From Begonia masoniana (taxonomy: Eukaryota; Streptophyta; Magnoliopsida; Cucurbitales; Begoniaceae), in assembly GCA_022432975.1 (NCBI GenBank), contig CM039502.1:15531143-15595142 (forward strand): a DNA stretch of 64,000 nucleotides. The letters are read 5' to 3'. A program made the translations under genes and the position numbers. The notes beneath the pieces were generated by a model. It was not told the origin of the DNA. It made no database searches and worked only from the letters and a program-made list of their open reading frames with translations. Positions 36,224 to 48,686 of this stretch are shown in pieces. Every line of letters starts with the position of its first letter. The stretch's first letter is position 1.

Positions 36224-39200
36224 GACTTATGATGAGGTATCTCCAATCCTGCTGAGCCTCTACAAAATTCGTGTTTATTCCTTTGTAGAGTCTTCATCAT
36301 CATGTAAGAGCCATTGTCATCCGTGTGGATTTTCTCAAGATACACTTGCTTGTTGTCCAACACATCTCGTATCCAATGATACTTGATATCTATGTGCTTT
36401 GACTTCGAATGAAAGCTCGGTTTCTTGTTCAAATGAATAGCACTTTGACTGTCGCAGTATAAGATATACTTATCTTGTTTGTAATCCAATTCTGTCAGAA
36501 ATTTTTTGCGTTCAAAAAATTTCTTTACAATCTTCTGTAGCCGCCATAAACTCAGCTTCTGTCGTAGACAATGTCACTGATTTCTGCAGCTTAGATTGCC
36601 ATGACACAGCTCCTCCTCCAAATGTAACCAAGTACCCTGATGTTGATCTTCTGGAGTCGATGTCTCCAGCCATGTCTGCATCAGTATAACCTACCAACGA
36701 AGGCTTCTTATTTTCGAAACACAAACTGAATTCTGAAGTACTTTTAAGATACCTAAGAATCCACTTCACTGCATTCCAATGCTCTCTGCTCGGATTTGTA
36801 AGAAATTGGCTGACTACTCCAACAAAATGTGAAATATCAAGTCTCGTACAAACCATAACATACATCAAGCTACCAGCTGCTGAGGTATATGAAATTCTCT
36901 GCATTTCTGCTTTTCCTTCTTCAGTGGAAGGACTTTGCTCGGAAGTAAGTTTAAAATGTTTAGCAAGTGGAGTACTGACCGGTTTTGCCATATCCATATT
37001 GAATCGGCTAAGAACTTTCTGGATATATTTCTCTTGTGATAGCCATAATTTTCCATTCTTCCTATCACGAGTGATTCTCATCCCAAGCATCTGTTTCGCC
37101 GGTTCTAAGTCTTTCATGGCAAAAGACTTGTTAAGATCATTCTTTAACTTAACAATCTTTTCTCTGTCTGGGCCCACAATCAGCATGTCATCGACATAAA
37201 GTAGGAGGATTATAAAAGTACCATCCGTGAACTTTTTCACGAACACACAATGGTCTGAGGAAGTTTTCTTGTGCCCTTGATTTTCCATGAAGAAATCGAA
37301 CTTCTTGTACCATTGTCTTGGGGCTTGCTTTAATCCATACAGACTCTTCTTCAATTTACACACCAGATGTTCTTTTCCCTTGACAACAAACCCTTCTGGC
37401 TGTTCCATGTAAATCTCTTCTTCTAATTCACCATGCAAGAATGCAGTCTTCACATCGAGTTGCTCGATCTCTAAATCAAGACTTGGGGCTAATCCAAGTA
37501 CCACTCAAATAGATGACATTTTCACAACAGGTGAAAAAATTTTCTCAAAGTCAACCCTATTCTTCTGACCAAAGCCTTTTACGACCAGTCATGCCTTATA
37601 CTTTGGTTGTGAATTTTCGTCTTTAAGTTTGTATACCCATTTGCTCTTGAGTGCCTTTCTCCCATTTGGAAGCTGAATCAACTCATAAGTATGGTTCTCA
37701 TGCAATGATCTCATCTCATCTTGCATCGCATCCAACCAATTCTTCTTTTGTTGATGCTCCATAGCTTCTTTATAGCACTCAGGTTCATCGCCATCAATGA
37801 TCATCACATACTCGTTCACAGAGTATTTTCTCGATGGTCGACGATCTCTTGTTGACCTCCTTATCTCTGGTTCTGCAACTGATTCAGGAGAAATCTCTAT
37901 TTCTCTTTAGTCAACATCATCAGCTGCTTGATCACTGGATTCTCCAGCATCTCCCTCGTCAAAAGTTGATTTCTCAAGACCAACTTTTACTGGATGCTCT
38001 TCAGTGATCTCCAAATCTTTCTTTTTGTCTTCAATGGTCTGATCTTCAAAGAAGACAACATCTCGGCTTCTCACAATCTTATTGTCAACCGGATCCCAAA
38101 GCTTATATCCGAATGCATCACTTCTGTATCAGAGGAATATGCATTCCTTAGCTTTGCTGTCTAGCTTGGACCTCTCATCTTTAGGAATATGGACAAATGC
38201 TTTGCATCCAAACACCTTTAGATGTTTATAAGAGACGTCTTTTCCGATCCATAGTCTGTTTGGCACCTCTCCACTCAGAGGTGTTAATGGATACAAGTTG
38301 ATGATATTTACTGCAGTATTCATTGCTTCTCCCCAGAATGTTTTAGGAAGCTTTGAATGTGATAGCATGCACCTTATCTTCTCCACGATAGTTCGGTTCA
38401 TTCTTTCCGCAACCCCATTTTGTTGAGGAGTTTTTGGAACAGATCTTTCGTGCCTGATCCCGTGTAATTTGCAGTAATCGTCAAATGATCTCATATATTC
38501 ACCACCATTGTCAGTGTGAATGCATTTTAGCTTCTTTCCAGTTTCTCGCTCTGTGAAGGCATGAAACTGTTTGAAAATGTTAAACATCTCATCTTTGGAT
38601 TTGACTGCATAAGCCCACACTTTTCTGGAGTGATCATCAATGAATGTCACCATATATTGGGCACCGCCTAACGTTTTCGTGGACATGGGACAGCAGACAT
38701 CTGAGTAGACAACTTCTAACACTTCTGGTTTCCTTGATGCAGAATTCTTCTGAAAGGAAACTCTGTGTTGATTTCCCGCCAAACAATGAACACAACTTGA
38801 CAGAGGTTCATTTCTGAAATGTGACAAACAACCTCTTTTGTCAAGCAATTGAAGTTCATTTTCGCTCATGTGACCAAGCCGTTTGTGCCATAACTCAATG
38901 GATGAGTCATCTTGTGCAGCATTTACTGATGTTTCTTTCACAGTCACTTGCGTCACATACAAGCTGATTAGCGAACCTTTGCTGAGCTCCAATTTTTTGC
39001 CAGCAAATTTGCTCTTGTAGCCAGCCTCATCAAGAGCACTAATTGATATTAGATTTAGTCTAATATCCGGAACATGCCTGACATCTTTAAGCACCAACTC
39101 CCATCCTGTGTTGGTCTGAATACTGATGTCTCATTTTTCAATTATTTTGAAAATGTGACTGTTCCCCATTTTGACAATGTCAAAATCACCGCCGGTGTAA

Positions 39201-39328
39201 GATGAAAAATACTCCATTTTCGAATTAACATGGTAAGATGCTCCAGAGTCACACACCCAACATGATTCATTCATCGTAAGGTTGACAACATCTTCGCATA
39301 CAATCACATCTTCACCCTTCATAGACAA
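36224..39328 (-). pseudogene. Copia A pol, disabled
   Basis: Minus-strand protease-integrase-RT-RNase H of a TNT1-like Copia. Seen in order: protease CDSGASYHV (about 39260); GAG-pre-integrase ELWHKRLGHMSE and its HCLAGNQH; integrase with FIDDHSRKVWAY, HTDNGGEYMRSF and TPQQNGVAERMNRTI; RT with ALKSKWVYKLK, LDVKTAFLHGELEEEIYMEQ, LYGLKQAPRQWYKKF and LLYVDDMLIVG; RNase H with GYTDADMAGDIDSRRS, VTLSTTEAEFMAA and SKSKHIDIKYHWIRD. Broken by several stops (for example at 39131, 38129, 37589 and 37505 in their frames) and frame changes. Confidence 0.9.
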
Positions 39329-40106
39329 CTCCAGTCGTACTCTTCATTTCTTCTTTAGCACCTTCTGTGCCTTGTTCTTTCTTCAGTTTCCAGCAATATT
39401 TTTTCATGTGGCCCGTCTTGCCACAATGATAGCACTTGACGCCCTTTTTACTTCTCGGTTTGGATCTTCCTGACGTGCTAGCTCCAAAAGCCCCACGCTC
39501 TATTGATCTCCCTCTCGTTACTGATAAAGTCTCCACAGAGGATTGCTCCTTGTTTTTTTGCCTAATTTCTTCGTCAAGAACGGCGGCTGCAATATCATTG
39601 AACATCAATGTAGTTTTTGTACTACCATTGAGTAAATTTACGATGAGGTGATCGTATGAATCTGGCAAACTTTGAAGTAAAAGTTCATCTCTTTCATTTT
39701 TGTCGATTTTGTGCTCCATTGCTGTAAGTTGAGAAAATAATGTATTTAGAGTATTGACGTGGTCCGTCACTGTTGTAGATTCTGACATCCGAAGGGTATA
39801 TAATTTTCTTTTCAAGAAAATTTTATTATACCACGACTTTTTTTCATACAATTTTGTCAGCGTATCCCAGATCTGTTTTGCCGTTACCATTTCTGAGATA
39901 CTTGACAAAATTCCATTTGCTAGAGTGAGATGCAAAATGGCCATTGCATCCTCGTCAGCTTTGTTCCATTTCTTGTCTTCAACGTTTGTCGGCCTGTCGC
40001 CGATTGCCATAACACAGCCATCTCTCCGCAATAGCGCCTTCATTTTTAATTTCCACAGAGAGAAATTATTTTCGTTGAATTTTTCAATTTCAATCTTTCC
40101 CGTCAT
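39312..40106 (-). pseudogene. Copia A gag
   Basis: ATG at 40106; 264 residues: MTGKIEIEKFNENNFSLWK, a retrotran_gag/UBN2-like domain, LLLQSLPDSYDHLI, a basic linker and a CCHC knuckle CYHCGKTGHMKKYC. The frame is lost near 39320, just before the protease; in intact relatives gag and pol share one frame. Confidence 0.88.
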
Positions 40107-40192
40107 AATAACTTCTAAAAATTTTTCTGATGTGGAAGATTAGTTTAAAAACCGCAATCACAGAGCATACTAAATTTAAAGAAATTAACCTG

Positions 40193-40204
40193 GCTCTGAT
40201 ACCA
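40193..40204 (-). other. Primer-binding site of Copia A
   Basis: Minus strand TGGTATCAGAGC, two bases inside the 5' LTR; complementary to initiator tRNA-Met. Confidence 0.9.
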
Positions 40205-40206
40205 TT

Positions 40207-40839
40207 TGTTGAAAAAAAATAATAACGAAATTCAACGGGAACTCCACTTAAACAAGCGGTATGAGAAACGATAGCAGATGCGATCCTAAAAATACCAGGA
40301 TATTTTTCCACTGCCGTAAAATTATAACGGCCAAGAAGTAAGAGAAATATGAATACCGAGAATTTTACGTGGAAACCCAAATCGGGAAAAAATTACGGGA
40401 ACCAAGTCCAGAAAGATCTCACTATGAAAAATAGGATTTACAATATTTTTCTAGATATCGAATATCCTAGAAAATATTCATTAAGAGAAATCACTACTCT
40501 TAGAATTCTCACTGTGTACAAAAGCACCACACTTATTTTTTTCTCACACCTTTCTTTTCTCTCCCTCCAAGAAATTCTCACCCTCTCTCCCTCTTCTCAT
40601 AAAAAACTCTTCTTCGTTGGTTCTTCTTCTCCTTTCGGATGCTGAAGGATGAGCAAATCTTCTCTATTTATAGGGAAGATTTGTCACAAAATGACAAACC
40701 GATACAAAGAAGGAAAAATGAAATTTCCTTTTTCATATTAAATGAAAGGTAGGCGCCCTCCATTTCTGCAACAAATGGAGACCTTAGGGTCTCCATTATT
40801 GCATCTGTGGGTCCCTCATCGTTAAGGAGGGACTCCACA
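40207..40839 (-). repeat. Copia A 5' LTR
   Basis: Full-length copy of 21084-21718. TATAAATA on the minus strand at 40672-40665 is the likely core promoter. Confidence 0.93.
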
Positions 40840-40844
40840 AATCT

Positions 40845-41409
40845 ACTACTTTTTGACCTAAGCTTAAATTCTAGAGAGAGAGCCCTGATTTTATTGGTTA
40901 TTGTGGGCTAACGAAGCAGTGTTCAGAGATAGAGAGAGTGATTTTATTGATTATGGCGGGCTGTCAAATGGTTTTTAGAGAGAGAGAGAGAGAGAGAGAG
41001 AGAGGTGGCAGGAGAAGATAGCCGTATTCTGATGAAAATTTTGGAAAATTAAAGGGATCTTAATGTGGATATAGGTATGCTCTCGCATTGTTCGTCTTCC
41101 CTGACCAAGAGTCAGGACCAGGGTGAGAGAGGTGAGATTTTTCTTATTATTATTATTATTATTATGCATTTTTTAAATTTAAGAATCGAACAAAAATCAA
41201 AGTGTAAGCTGACTATGAATTCATTGTTCGGCCGATTCGGTTTCAGAACCCGTAGAATAGTCAACCCATTGTCCAGTCCGGTGAGACCTCAAAATCAGAC
41301 CAAACTGTCTGTGTCCACCCTATCTTCACTATTAAATTAGGAATTAACACCCATTTTACCCAGAAATCAAATTTATCAATATTTAAATGTTTAACAACAT
41401 CATTATAGA
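40845..41409. other. Spacer between the two retrotransposon nests
   Basis: Original host DNA to the right of Copia A. Contains two similar TGATTTTATTG(A/G)TTAT words near 40886 and 40940, a (GA)n run at about 40977-41003 and an (ATT)n run near 41147-41163. No gene. Confidence 0.6.
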
Positions 41410-42847
41410 GTAAATGTAACACCCGACATTTTGCCATGTAATAGTTTTCCCGGATCATTTAATCAGGATTAATATTATATTAATACAAAGGAATGTTTTG
41501 GTTGGAATAATTAGTGGAGAACTAAACTAATGTGTAACTAAACCAAAACGATAAGTTTAAAATGCATGAAAGGGCAAATCGGGGAGAAATTAAGGTTGGT
41601 GGGAGATAGCCAATGGTTGAGTGGCATCTGGCAACTTGTTGAAGAAGCTAAGTTCCACCTTCTACGTGAACCCTCTTCACTTCTCTTCTCTGCTCTCTCT
41701 CTCTCTCCTTTTTCATCTCTGCATTCTCTCTTCCCGTCGACAAGCAACCATCGAAGATTTACTTCTATCTCCTCAGATTTTCTTCTGCTCCTCCGCTAAG
41801 GTAAACATCTGCTAATGCTAACAAGTTTGGACAAGTTGAATGTGGGTTTTTCCCGAAGTTTAGGGTTATGGTATTTTGTGAAAAACTCACTGTCTTTGGA
41901 TGAAAACACACTGGTTTGTTTTCTAAGGGTTTGAATGAGTTTGGAACAGACTCTTCTGACTTATTTGTTAGCATTTGCAGCTTGTTTATTTTCTGAACGT
42001 ACATGTACAGGTTCGAACATTTCCGAGGCTTTCCGGTTAACTGCATTGTGGATAACAGGTAAGTTCATAATCGTAGGTTGGCCCTTAAGGCCCTACATCA
42101 CGGAGGTACTAGGTTTCCTGTTCTGTCGGGTTGTTTTGGGTAGAAAGGTTATAGTCTATGTTCTGAAATGTCTGGCTTCGATTTACCTTCTGTTGTCTTA
42201 TTTCTGCTGTCTGCCTGTTTAAGTTCAAGCACCGTTCATGCATACACGTTTTCTCTGAAAGACATGCAAATGTTTTCTGTACACTGTTTGAAACTAAACA
42301 AGATAAAATCCGACTGAAATATACCAGGTTAAGTGCGAGACGGGGACTGGCCCCAGAACTGTTTATTGTACTGTATCCCTGAATGTGCCTGATAGTGCAC
42401 CCTCCCCCTCCCCCACTGTTTGCTAGTTCCCCTACAAGCTCCACTTAATTCTACTGCCACTGTAACTTAATGCTCTGTACTGTCACCGTATTTCTGAAAA
42501 CCGCATGCATGGCATTTTGCATCACTGCATATCTATATGTTCTTACTGAGTTTTAGACTCATAGGCGAACTCTCTGATGTAGGTACTGAACCCGAAAATG
42601 AGGACTTTGTGCCTCAGTCTGATGATTAGTTGCTGGTTGATCGAGCTCATAGGGGTTTGGTTGCTGCAGTCAGACATGATTTCTGTTCAGAGGTTTCTGT
42701 AAAGTTTTTCTGAAATCGTGATTTTTGTGTTAAAAACTCTGAAGAAAACTCATCTTTTGGTAAATTCTGTAATTATATGTTAAGTCCTGTACTGTCCCTC
42801 AGATTTTGAAACAGTGTACAAGTTCTTATGTTTCAATTTTAGAAACC

Positions 42848-43160
42848 ACTGTATTTGACAGTTAAGTTTATATTCTGAATGTTTCTGAAATTGTTTGGGG
42901 ACATTTCTGTTAGTTTGTTTGTGCATGGATGACTTCTGGTTTTGGAACTATCCATGCAGTCTGTTTCATTGAATCTGTATATTGTAGAGTGCGTTTTACA
43001 ATATTGTTTTGAATTCAGGTATTGAAAGTCTACAATTTTCATACTTTCTGTTTGCACTGTATTTGACAGTTAATTATGTTCTGAAGTATTCTGAGATGGT
43101 TTGGGATATTTCTGTTAGTCTATGCCTGGATGGTCTCTGGTTTTTGAGCTATCTATGCAG
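42848..43160. repeat. Diverged direct repeat in element E
   Basis: About 113 bases starting ACTGTATTTGACAGTTAA at 42848 recur at 43056, with the same order of words (TTTCTGTTAGT, GGATG, TCTGGTTTT, CTATC-ATGCAG). The offset is about 208 bases. Confidence 0.8.
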
Positions 43161-43313
43161 AGTGAAATATTTAAGTTTCTGTCGTGCTCGAGAACCATGT
43201 TTTGATGTGGTTTGAGAATCTGAGACGTTTATGTTTTATGTTTTATGCTCTCCGCCCGGGTGTATTTCTGTTAAAAGTTATCAAATTTTGCCTTTAAAAC
43301 TATGTCGTCCGGC

Positions 43314-43457
43314 TGACGTCATCAAGGTCATCCGCCCAGTGTATTTATGTCTTCCGGCTGATGTCAGCATAAGTCTTCCGTCCAGTTTAAAACTCCGTCT
43401 TCCGGCTGACGTCACCCAAGTCTTCCGCCAGTGTAATTACATCTTCCGGTGACGTCA
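43314..43457. promoter_or_regulatory. TGACGTCA cluster, left part of element E
   Basis: Three perfect TGACGTCA palindromes at 43314, 43407 and 43450, each directly after CTTCCGG or CGTCCGG. TGACGTCA is the canonical bZIP (TGA/CREB-type) binding palindrome. Regulatory use is inferred. Confidence 0.5.
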
Positions 43458-43857
43458 TCTGTCTTGTCTTATTCGACATCCACCGCCGGTGTAACGCCCC
43501 GAGTTGTCTGAACCCGGTTCGTCACACCATGCCAGTACATGACTAAAATTTCAATCATATTTTTTTTTTAAAACTTGACATAAGCAGAATCTCCAAAACA
43601 ATAATATTCGAAACTTGCAGCAGAAATCGTTTAAGTAAGAATCAAGTTAAACAAGCCTAATGTACAATGCTTAAACACTCAGTTAAAATTTTGGGGATAA
43701 TCGGCAAAAGGAATAAAGGTTTAAATCGTAAAACACTTCATGAGTTTCAAAAGTCAAACGCATCGCCCGCTGAACAAAGTCAACAAAAGGGGCTGAGGCA
43801 GAAGAGGGAAGACATCATCCGGTGGCAAAACGACAAAATGCACTCTACATCTTCCGA

Positions 43858-44097
43858 TGACGTCAGCCAGATGATTTCCTTCATCCGATCGACTTTGTTC
43901 TACATCCACCGGTGACTAAACGACAAAATACTCTCTACACCTTCCGATGACGTCAGCACGCATCTGCCGATGAGTTTACTGAGACATCATCCGATGGACT
44001 TAAACCTACATCTTCCGATGACGTCAGCACGCATCTGCCGATGAGTTTACTGAGACATCATCCGATAGATTTAAACCTACATCTTCCGATGACGTCA
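43858..44097. promoter_or_regulatory. TGACGTCA array in gypsy D LTR
   Basis: Perfect TGACGTCA at 43858, 43948, 44019 and 44090, each preceded by CTTCCGA. The same four occur in the other LTR (50615 to about 50854). Function is inferred from the bZIP palindrome. Confidence 0.5.
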
Positions 44098-44153
44098 GCA
44101 CGCATCTGCCGATGGGTTTACTGAGACATCATCCGATGGACTTAGACCTACAC
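43941..44153. repeat. 71-bp tandem repeat, three units
   Basis: Units start CTTCCGATGACGTCAGCACG at 43941, 44012 and 44083, and contain CATCTGCCGATG and CATCATCCGATGG. A partial fourth unit begins at 44153. Present again in the right LTR. Confidence 0.93.
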
Positions 44154-44685
44154 CTTCCGATAGGTGACAGAACACCAACACAACATCTGCCGATAGAGGA
44201 CAGAACCACATTTCATCTACTCCTTGGAATACACACACAATCCTAACTACAGGAAAGAATCTTGCTCACTTCACTGAGACCATTATATTACTAAAAATCC
44301 AGTGAGCACCAATATTAATCCCGACAGAATACCATTAACTGGAAAATCTCGAAAAAGTATTCAGAACATTGAAATCACTACTGTTATGAAAACTCAACAT
44401 GCTCAAATTGAAACATTTACAACTAAACCTTCAGACCAATGACACCAGTTAACCCGCCTCATCAGTTTACCAAGCCGAAACATGAATGTGCTCCTCCAAC
44501 CAGCCTATTCCTCAGTGAACTCAGAGAATTCACCTGTAGTATCCTCAACACCTACATCACAAAACTCATCTATTAGCCTAATGCTAAGTAAGTAAAGCAG
44601 TAATAAAATGCATTGCTGAAACATAAATTCCTAAATATGCAATTTCTACTTTCTCATCTCAGTTGCATACACGTACGTTCATAAA

Positions 44686-44877
44686 CTGATCTGATCTCTT
44701 GGTTCCCTTGGGAGTGGGATCAATTCTCCCAATGTCATACATCCTCTACTCGATTAAGGGACGGATGAATTCCCTTAATAGCTGATCGGATCCCATGGTT
44801 CCCTTGGGAGTGGGATCAATTCTCCCAATGTCATACATCCTCTACTCGATTAAGGGGCGGATTAGTTCCCTTAACAG
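44686..44877. repeat. 96-bp tandem duplication in gypsy D LTR
   Basis: Two units beginning CTGATC at 44686 and 44782; shared core GGTTCCCTTGGGAGTGGG and CATCCTCTACTCGATTAAGG. Present in both LTRs. Confidence 0.9.
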
Positions 44878-45570
44878 TTTGTCTGTCACATTCAGTTCAT
44901 ACCTTACCATTCCTACATGGAAATTCATTTTCGTAGTCTTTCAAAAACATGATGCATGACATACAAAATCATTCACAAAATGCACAACCCTACTGTTTTG
45001 TGATGTAGGCCCGAAGGCACATGCATACTTTACTTACCTGGATTCCTGGAAATTGTTCGATTACCACTACTCGGGAAGCTCTGTACACCTAATGTCATAG
45101 GCAGAATACCGATTAGATCATCACTAACCTTAACCTTATATTGTTCAGAAACCTAAGGAGCTAGTTTGGAAACTCTGGTTACTGAACATTCTCAACACTA
45201 AACCCGAACTCAACACACTCGCAGCCTCATTAAAATACACGCATTGTACTCTCTCTGCTATATAGCCACTAAAATCTCAAGATAACGAAAGGAAAACTTA
45301 CCTAGTTTGAAGGAGGGTCGGGCGAGGGAAAATCGTCTAGAGAGCTCGACTGCTTGAGCTGAAAACCCAAAGAGAAAAATGAGAGAACAGTGGTGGCTAA
45401 ACCTCATTAAACCCTCCCTTAAATGCGTTATCCACAATAAATTGCAATTTACCATTCTGTCCTTGCTCAATCACTTGTTAACCTAGTCACTAAATCACCC
45501 ATATTTCAATTATAAAACATTCTCTATAAATGGAAAAAGGTAAATCGGTTAATGGAAACCGGGTGTTACA

Positions 45571-45586
45571 ATCTACCCTCCTTAAA
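45571..45586 (-). other. Polypurine tract of gypsy D
   Basis: Minus strand AAGGAGGGTAGAT immediately before TGTAACACCC, the 3' LTR start in element orientation. Confidence 0.75.
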
Positions 45587-45605
45587 AGAATTTTGTCCTC
45601 AAAAT

Positions 45606-48600
45606 TCAGTACCTGAATAGTTCTGGATATTGGTCCATCATGTCCTGCTGGCGTTCCCAAGTTGTCTCCTCAACGCTCTGGTTATGCCATAAGACTTTTA
45701 CTAGTGGAACTTCTCTGTTGCGTAATACCTTTACTGCATACTCTAAGATCTTTACTGGTTTCTCCTCATAAGTAAGAGTAGGAAGGACTTCAATGTTCTG
45801 CTGTTCCATAATCTGCGAAGGATCTCTAACACATTTCTTTAGCACGGAAACATGAAACACATTATGAACTCCCTCCAAGGAGGCTGGTAACTGAAGTTGA
45901 TATGCCGACTTCCCAATTCTCTTCACGATTTGGAAAGGTCCAATATATCTGGGGTTCAACTTGCCTATTTTCCCAAATCTCACAACTTCTTTGAAAGGTG
46001 ACACCTTAAGGAAAACTTTATTACCAACATCAAATTCTAATTCTCTTCGTCTTTTGTCTGCATAGCTTTTCTGTCGGCTTTGAGCTGTTAAGATTCTTTG
46101 TCGGATAAGAGCAATCTTCTCCACTGTCTGCTGCACAATATCAGGACCAATCAATTATGCTTCCCCAACTTCATCCCAATATAACGGAGATCTGCACTTT
46201 CGTCCATATAATGCCTCATATGGTGCCATGCCTATTGTTGCTTGAAAACTGTTATTATAAGAGAATTCAATCAATGGTATATACTTACTCCAAGAACCTT
46301 GAAATTCCAGTACACATGCACGAAGCATATCCTCCAACGTTTGGATAGTTCTCTCTGATTGTCCATCAGTTTGAGGATGAAAGGCTGTGCTAAAACTAAG
46401 CTGTGTTCCCATTGCCTTGTGCAAACTTTTCCAAAACTTAGATGTAAATCTGGAGTCTCGGTCTGAAACTATGGTGCTTGGAACTCCATGCAGTCTAACA
46501 ACCTCGTGCACATACAACTCAGCCAATTGATCCATCGAGTATGTTATCTTCATTGGCAAAAAGTGAGCTGATTTGGTTAAACGATCAACTATTACCCAAA
46601 TTACATCGTGACCTTTTACTGTTCTAGGTAATCCTATAACAAAATCCATAGTTATTTGTTCCCATTTCCATTCGGGAACTGGTAAGGGTTGCAATATTCC
46701 AGCAGGCCTCTGATGTTCAGCTTTGACTTGCTGGCAGACCAGACATGACTCCACATACTCTGCCACACTTCTCTTCATACCTGGCCACCAATAATGTTGC
46801 TTGAGATCTCTGTACATTTTCGTACTACCAGGATGAACAGAAAGTCTGGAGGAATGTGCCTCAGATAGGATTTCCTTTCTAAGTTCGGTATCAGCCGGAA
46901 CAAACCATCTATTTCGAAACTTGAGAATTCCATCAGCTGAGCAGTTGAAATCCGCCTTGTCAGTAGAATCTATGCACAACTTAAACTTATTACACTCAGT
47001 GTCATTCATTTGAACTTCCTTTATTTTCTCCAAGATAGTTGGCCTCAAAGATATGGCCGAAAGCATGGCTGACACACTAGACACAGCTTCCAGGTTAAAT
47101 CTTTGGAATTCTGTCTCTAAAGCTATCGGTATGTCTAGAGTCAATGCAGAAACTAAAGGGGTCACTCTACTCAAAGCATCAGCCACTACATTCGCCTTGC
47201 CAGGGTGATACTTAATCTCAAAATCAAAGTCTTTGACAAACTCTAACCACCTACGTTGCCTCATATTCAGTTCTTTTTGCGTGAAAATGTATTTCAGACT
47301 TTTATGATCCGAAAATATCTCACAGGTTTGTCCATACAGGTAGTGCCTCCAAATCTTTAATGCAAAGACCACAGCAGCTAGTTCTAAGTCATGTGTAGGA
47401 TAGTTCTTCTCATGTGTTTTTAACTGCCTAAAGGCATAAGCTATAACCTTTCCACCTTGCATCAATACACCACCAAGTCCAACCTTGGAAGCATCACAAT
47501 AAATGCTGAATTTACTATTTTCGACAGGAAGAGTTAAAATTGGGGCGTTTGTCAATTTCTGCTTCAAGGTCTGGAAACTGGATTCACATTTATCAGTCCA
47601 ATTATACTTCACATTTTTGCTTGTTAACATAGTAAGGGGTGTGGCAATCTTTGAAAATCCCTCAATGAATTTTCTATAATACCCTGCTAATCTAAGGAAA
47701 CTTCGGATATCAGTGGCATTCTTCGGTTGGAGCCATTCCTTAACAGCGTGAACCTTGGCTGGGTCAACAGATATCCCATCTCCGGAGATCACATGACCAA
47801 GAAAGTGAACTCTGTCCAACCAAAACTCACACTTAGAAAATTTGGCATAAAGTTGGTGTGCCTCAGCAATCCTAACACCAAGCTTAGGTGTCCTGCATGC
47901 TCCTCCTTAGTTCTAGAATAGATTAAAATGTCATCTATGAATACAATGACAAACTTGTCCAAATACTCGTGAAACACCCTATTCATGAGATCCATGAAAG
48001 CCGCTGGCACATTTGTCAAACCAAAAGACATAACCAAAAACTCATAATGTCCATACCTTGTGCGAAAGGCAGTCTTTGGGATATCATCAGATTTAACATT
48101 CAACTGGTAATAACCGGATCTGAGGTCAATTTTTGAGAAAACTCTTGCACCTTTAAGCTGATCAAATAAATCATCAATCCTCGGCAGTGGATACTTGTTC
48201 TTAACAGTTAGCTTATTCAATTCTCTATAGTCTATGCACATACGCATTGATCCATCCTTCTTTTTGACAAAAAGGACAGGTGCACCCCATGGTGAAAAGC
48301 TAGGGCGTATGAACCCCTTCTCCAACAAATCCTCTAACTGTTTCTTCAACTCTTTAAGTTCTGTGGGTGCTAGCCTATATGGATTCTTAGATACTGGCTC
48401 AGCGCCGGGGTAAATATCTACCACAAATTCAATTTCCCTATCCGGTGGCAAACCAGGAAGGTCATCTAGGAATACTTCTGGAAAATCTTGGACAACTAAA
48501 ACATTTTTGGGGCTTGATTTTTCTACTGTTTGTGTGTCTAAAACACTGGCCAAAAAGCATAAGTACTCTCTGCAAGGGGAGGATCTATAACTAACAGAAG

Positions 48601-48640
48601 TCATTACGGTCATTTCCTTACTCTTCTTCAGGGCTTGGAA
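45606..48640 (-). pseudogene. Gypsy D pol (RT, RNase H, integrase, chromodomain-like end), disabled
   Basis: Seen on the minus strand: RT with [65 protein letters not shown], and the catalytic [12 protein letters not shown]; after a frame change [11 protein letters not shown]; RNase H with [16 protein letters not shown] and [19 protein letters not shown]; integrase with an HHCC-type region ([29 protein letters not shown]), [29 protein letters not shown] and a LNPRYIGPFQIV module; end VLWHNQSVEETTWERQQDM, chromodomain-like. Lesions: a frame change near 47830 and a TAA at 46157-46155. Ends at 45606. Confidence 0.93.
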
Positions 48641-48686
48641 AGTATGGTTTAAACCACTAGGGGGTTGGAAACTAACAATTCCAGTT

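Larger units (their letters stand above)
21084..40839 (-). mobile_element. Copia element A (Tork/TNT1-like), host of a nested insertion
   Basis: Minus-strand Copia retrotransposon flanked by a 5-bp duplication AATCT (21079-21083 and 40840-40844). LTRs of 635 bp (21084-21718) and 633 bp (40207-40839) begin TGTT and end CCACA in plus-strand reading. Next to the right LTR is a primer-binding site complementary to initiator tRNA-Met; next to the left LTR's terminal CCACA is a purine tract. The 3' LTR is split: a second element (C) entered after the terminal CCACA, duplicating it, so the internal part resumes at 36205. Without the insertion the element is about 5.3 kb, normal for Tork elements. 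The coding region is decayed. Confidence 0.93.
43490..45570 (-). repeat. Gypsy D 3' LTR
   Basis: Nearly identical to 50246-52326. Differences noticed include GAGTTG/AAGTTA near the start, CCAGTAC/CCCGTAC, one A in a run near 44297, GGAAATTG/GAAAATTG, CTCGGG/CTCAGG, TATTGTTC/TATCGTTC, TTACTGAAC/TTACCGAAC and GAGAAAAATGAGAGAAC/GAGGAAAATGAGGGAAC. Confidence 0.95.

Noticed and set aside
43667..43915. 82-codon frame found again at 50424-50672, and a 70-codon frame at 45258-45470 found again at 52014-52226, as conserved small genes
   Set aside because: They are identical only because both lie in the duplicated LTRs of gypsy D; no other sign of coding.
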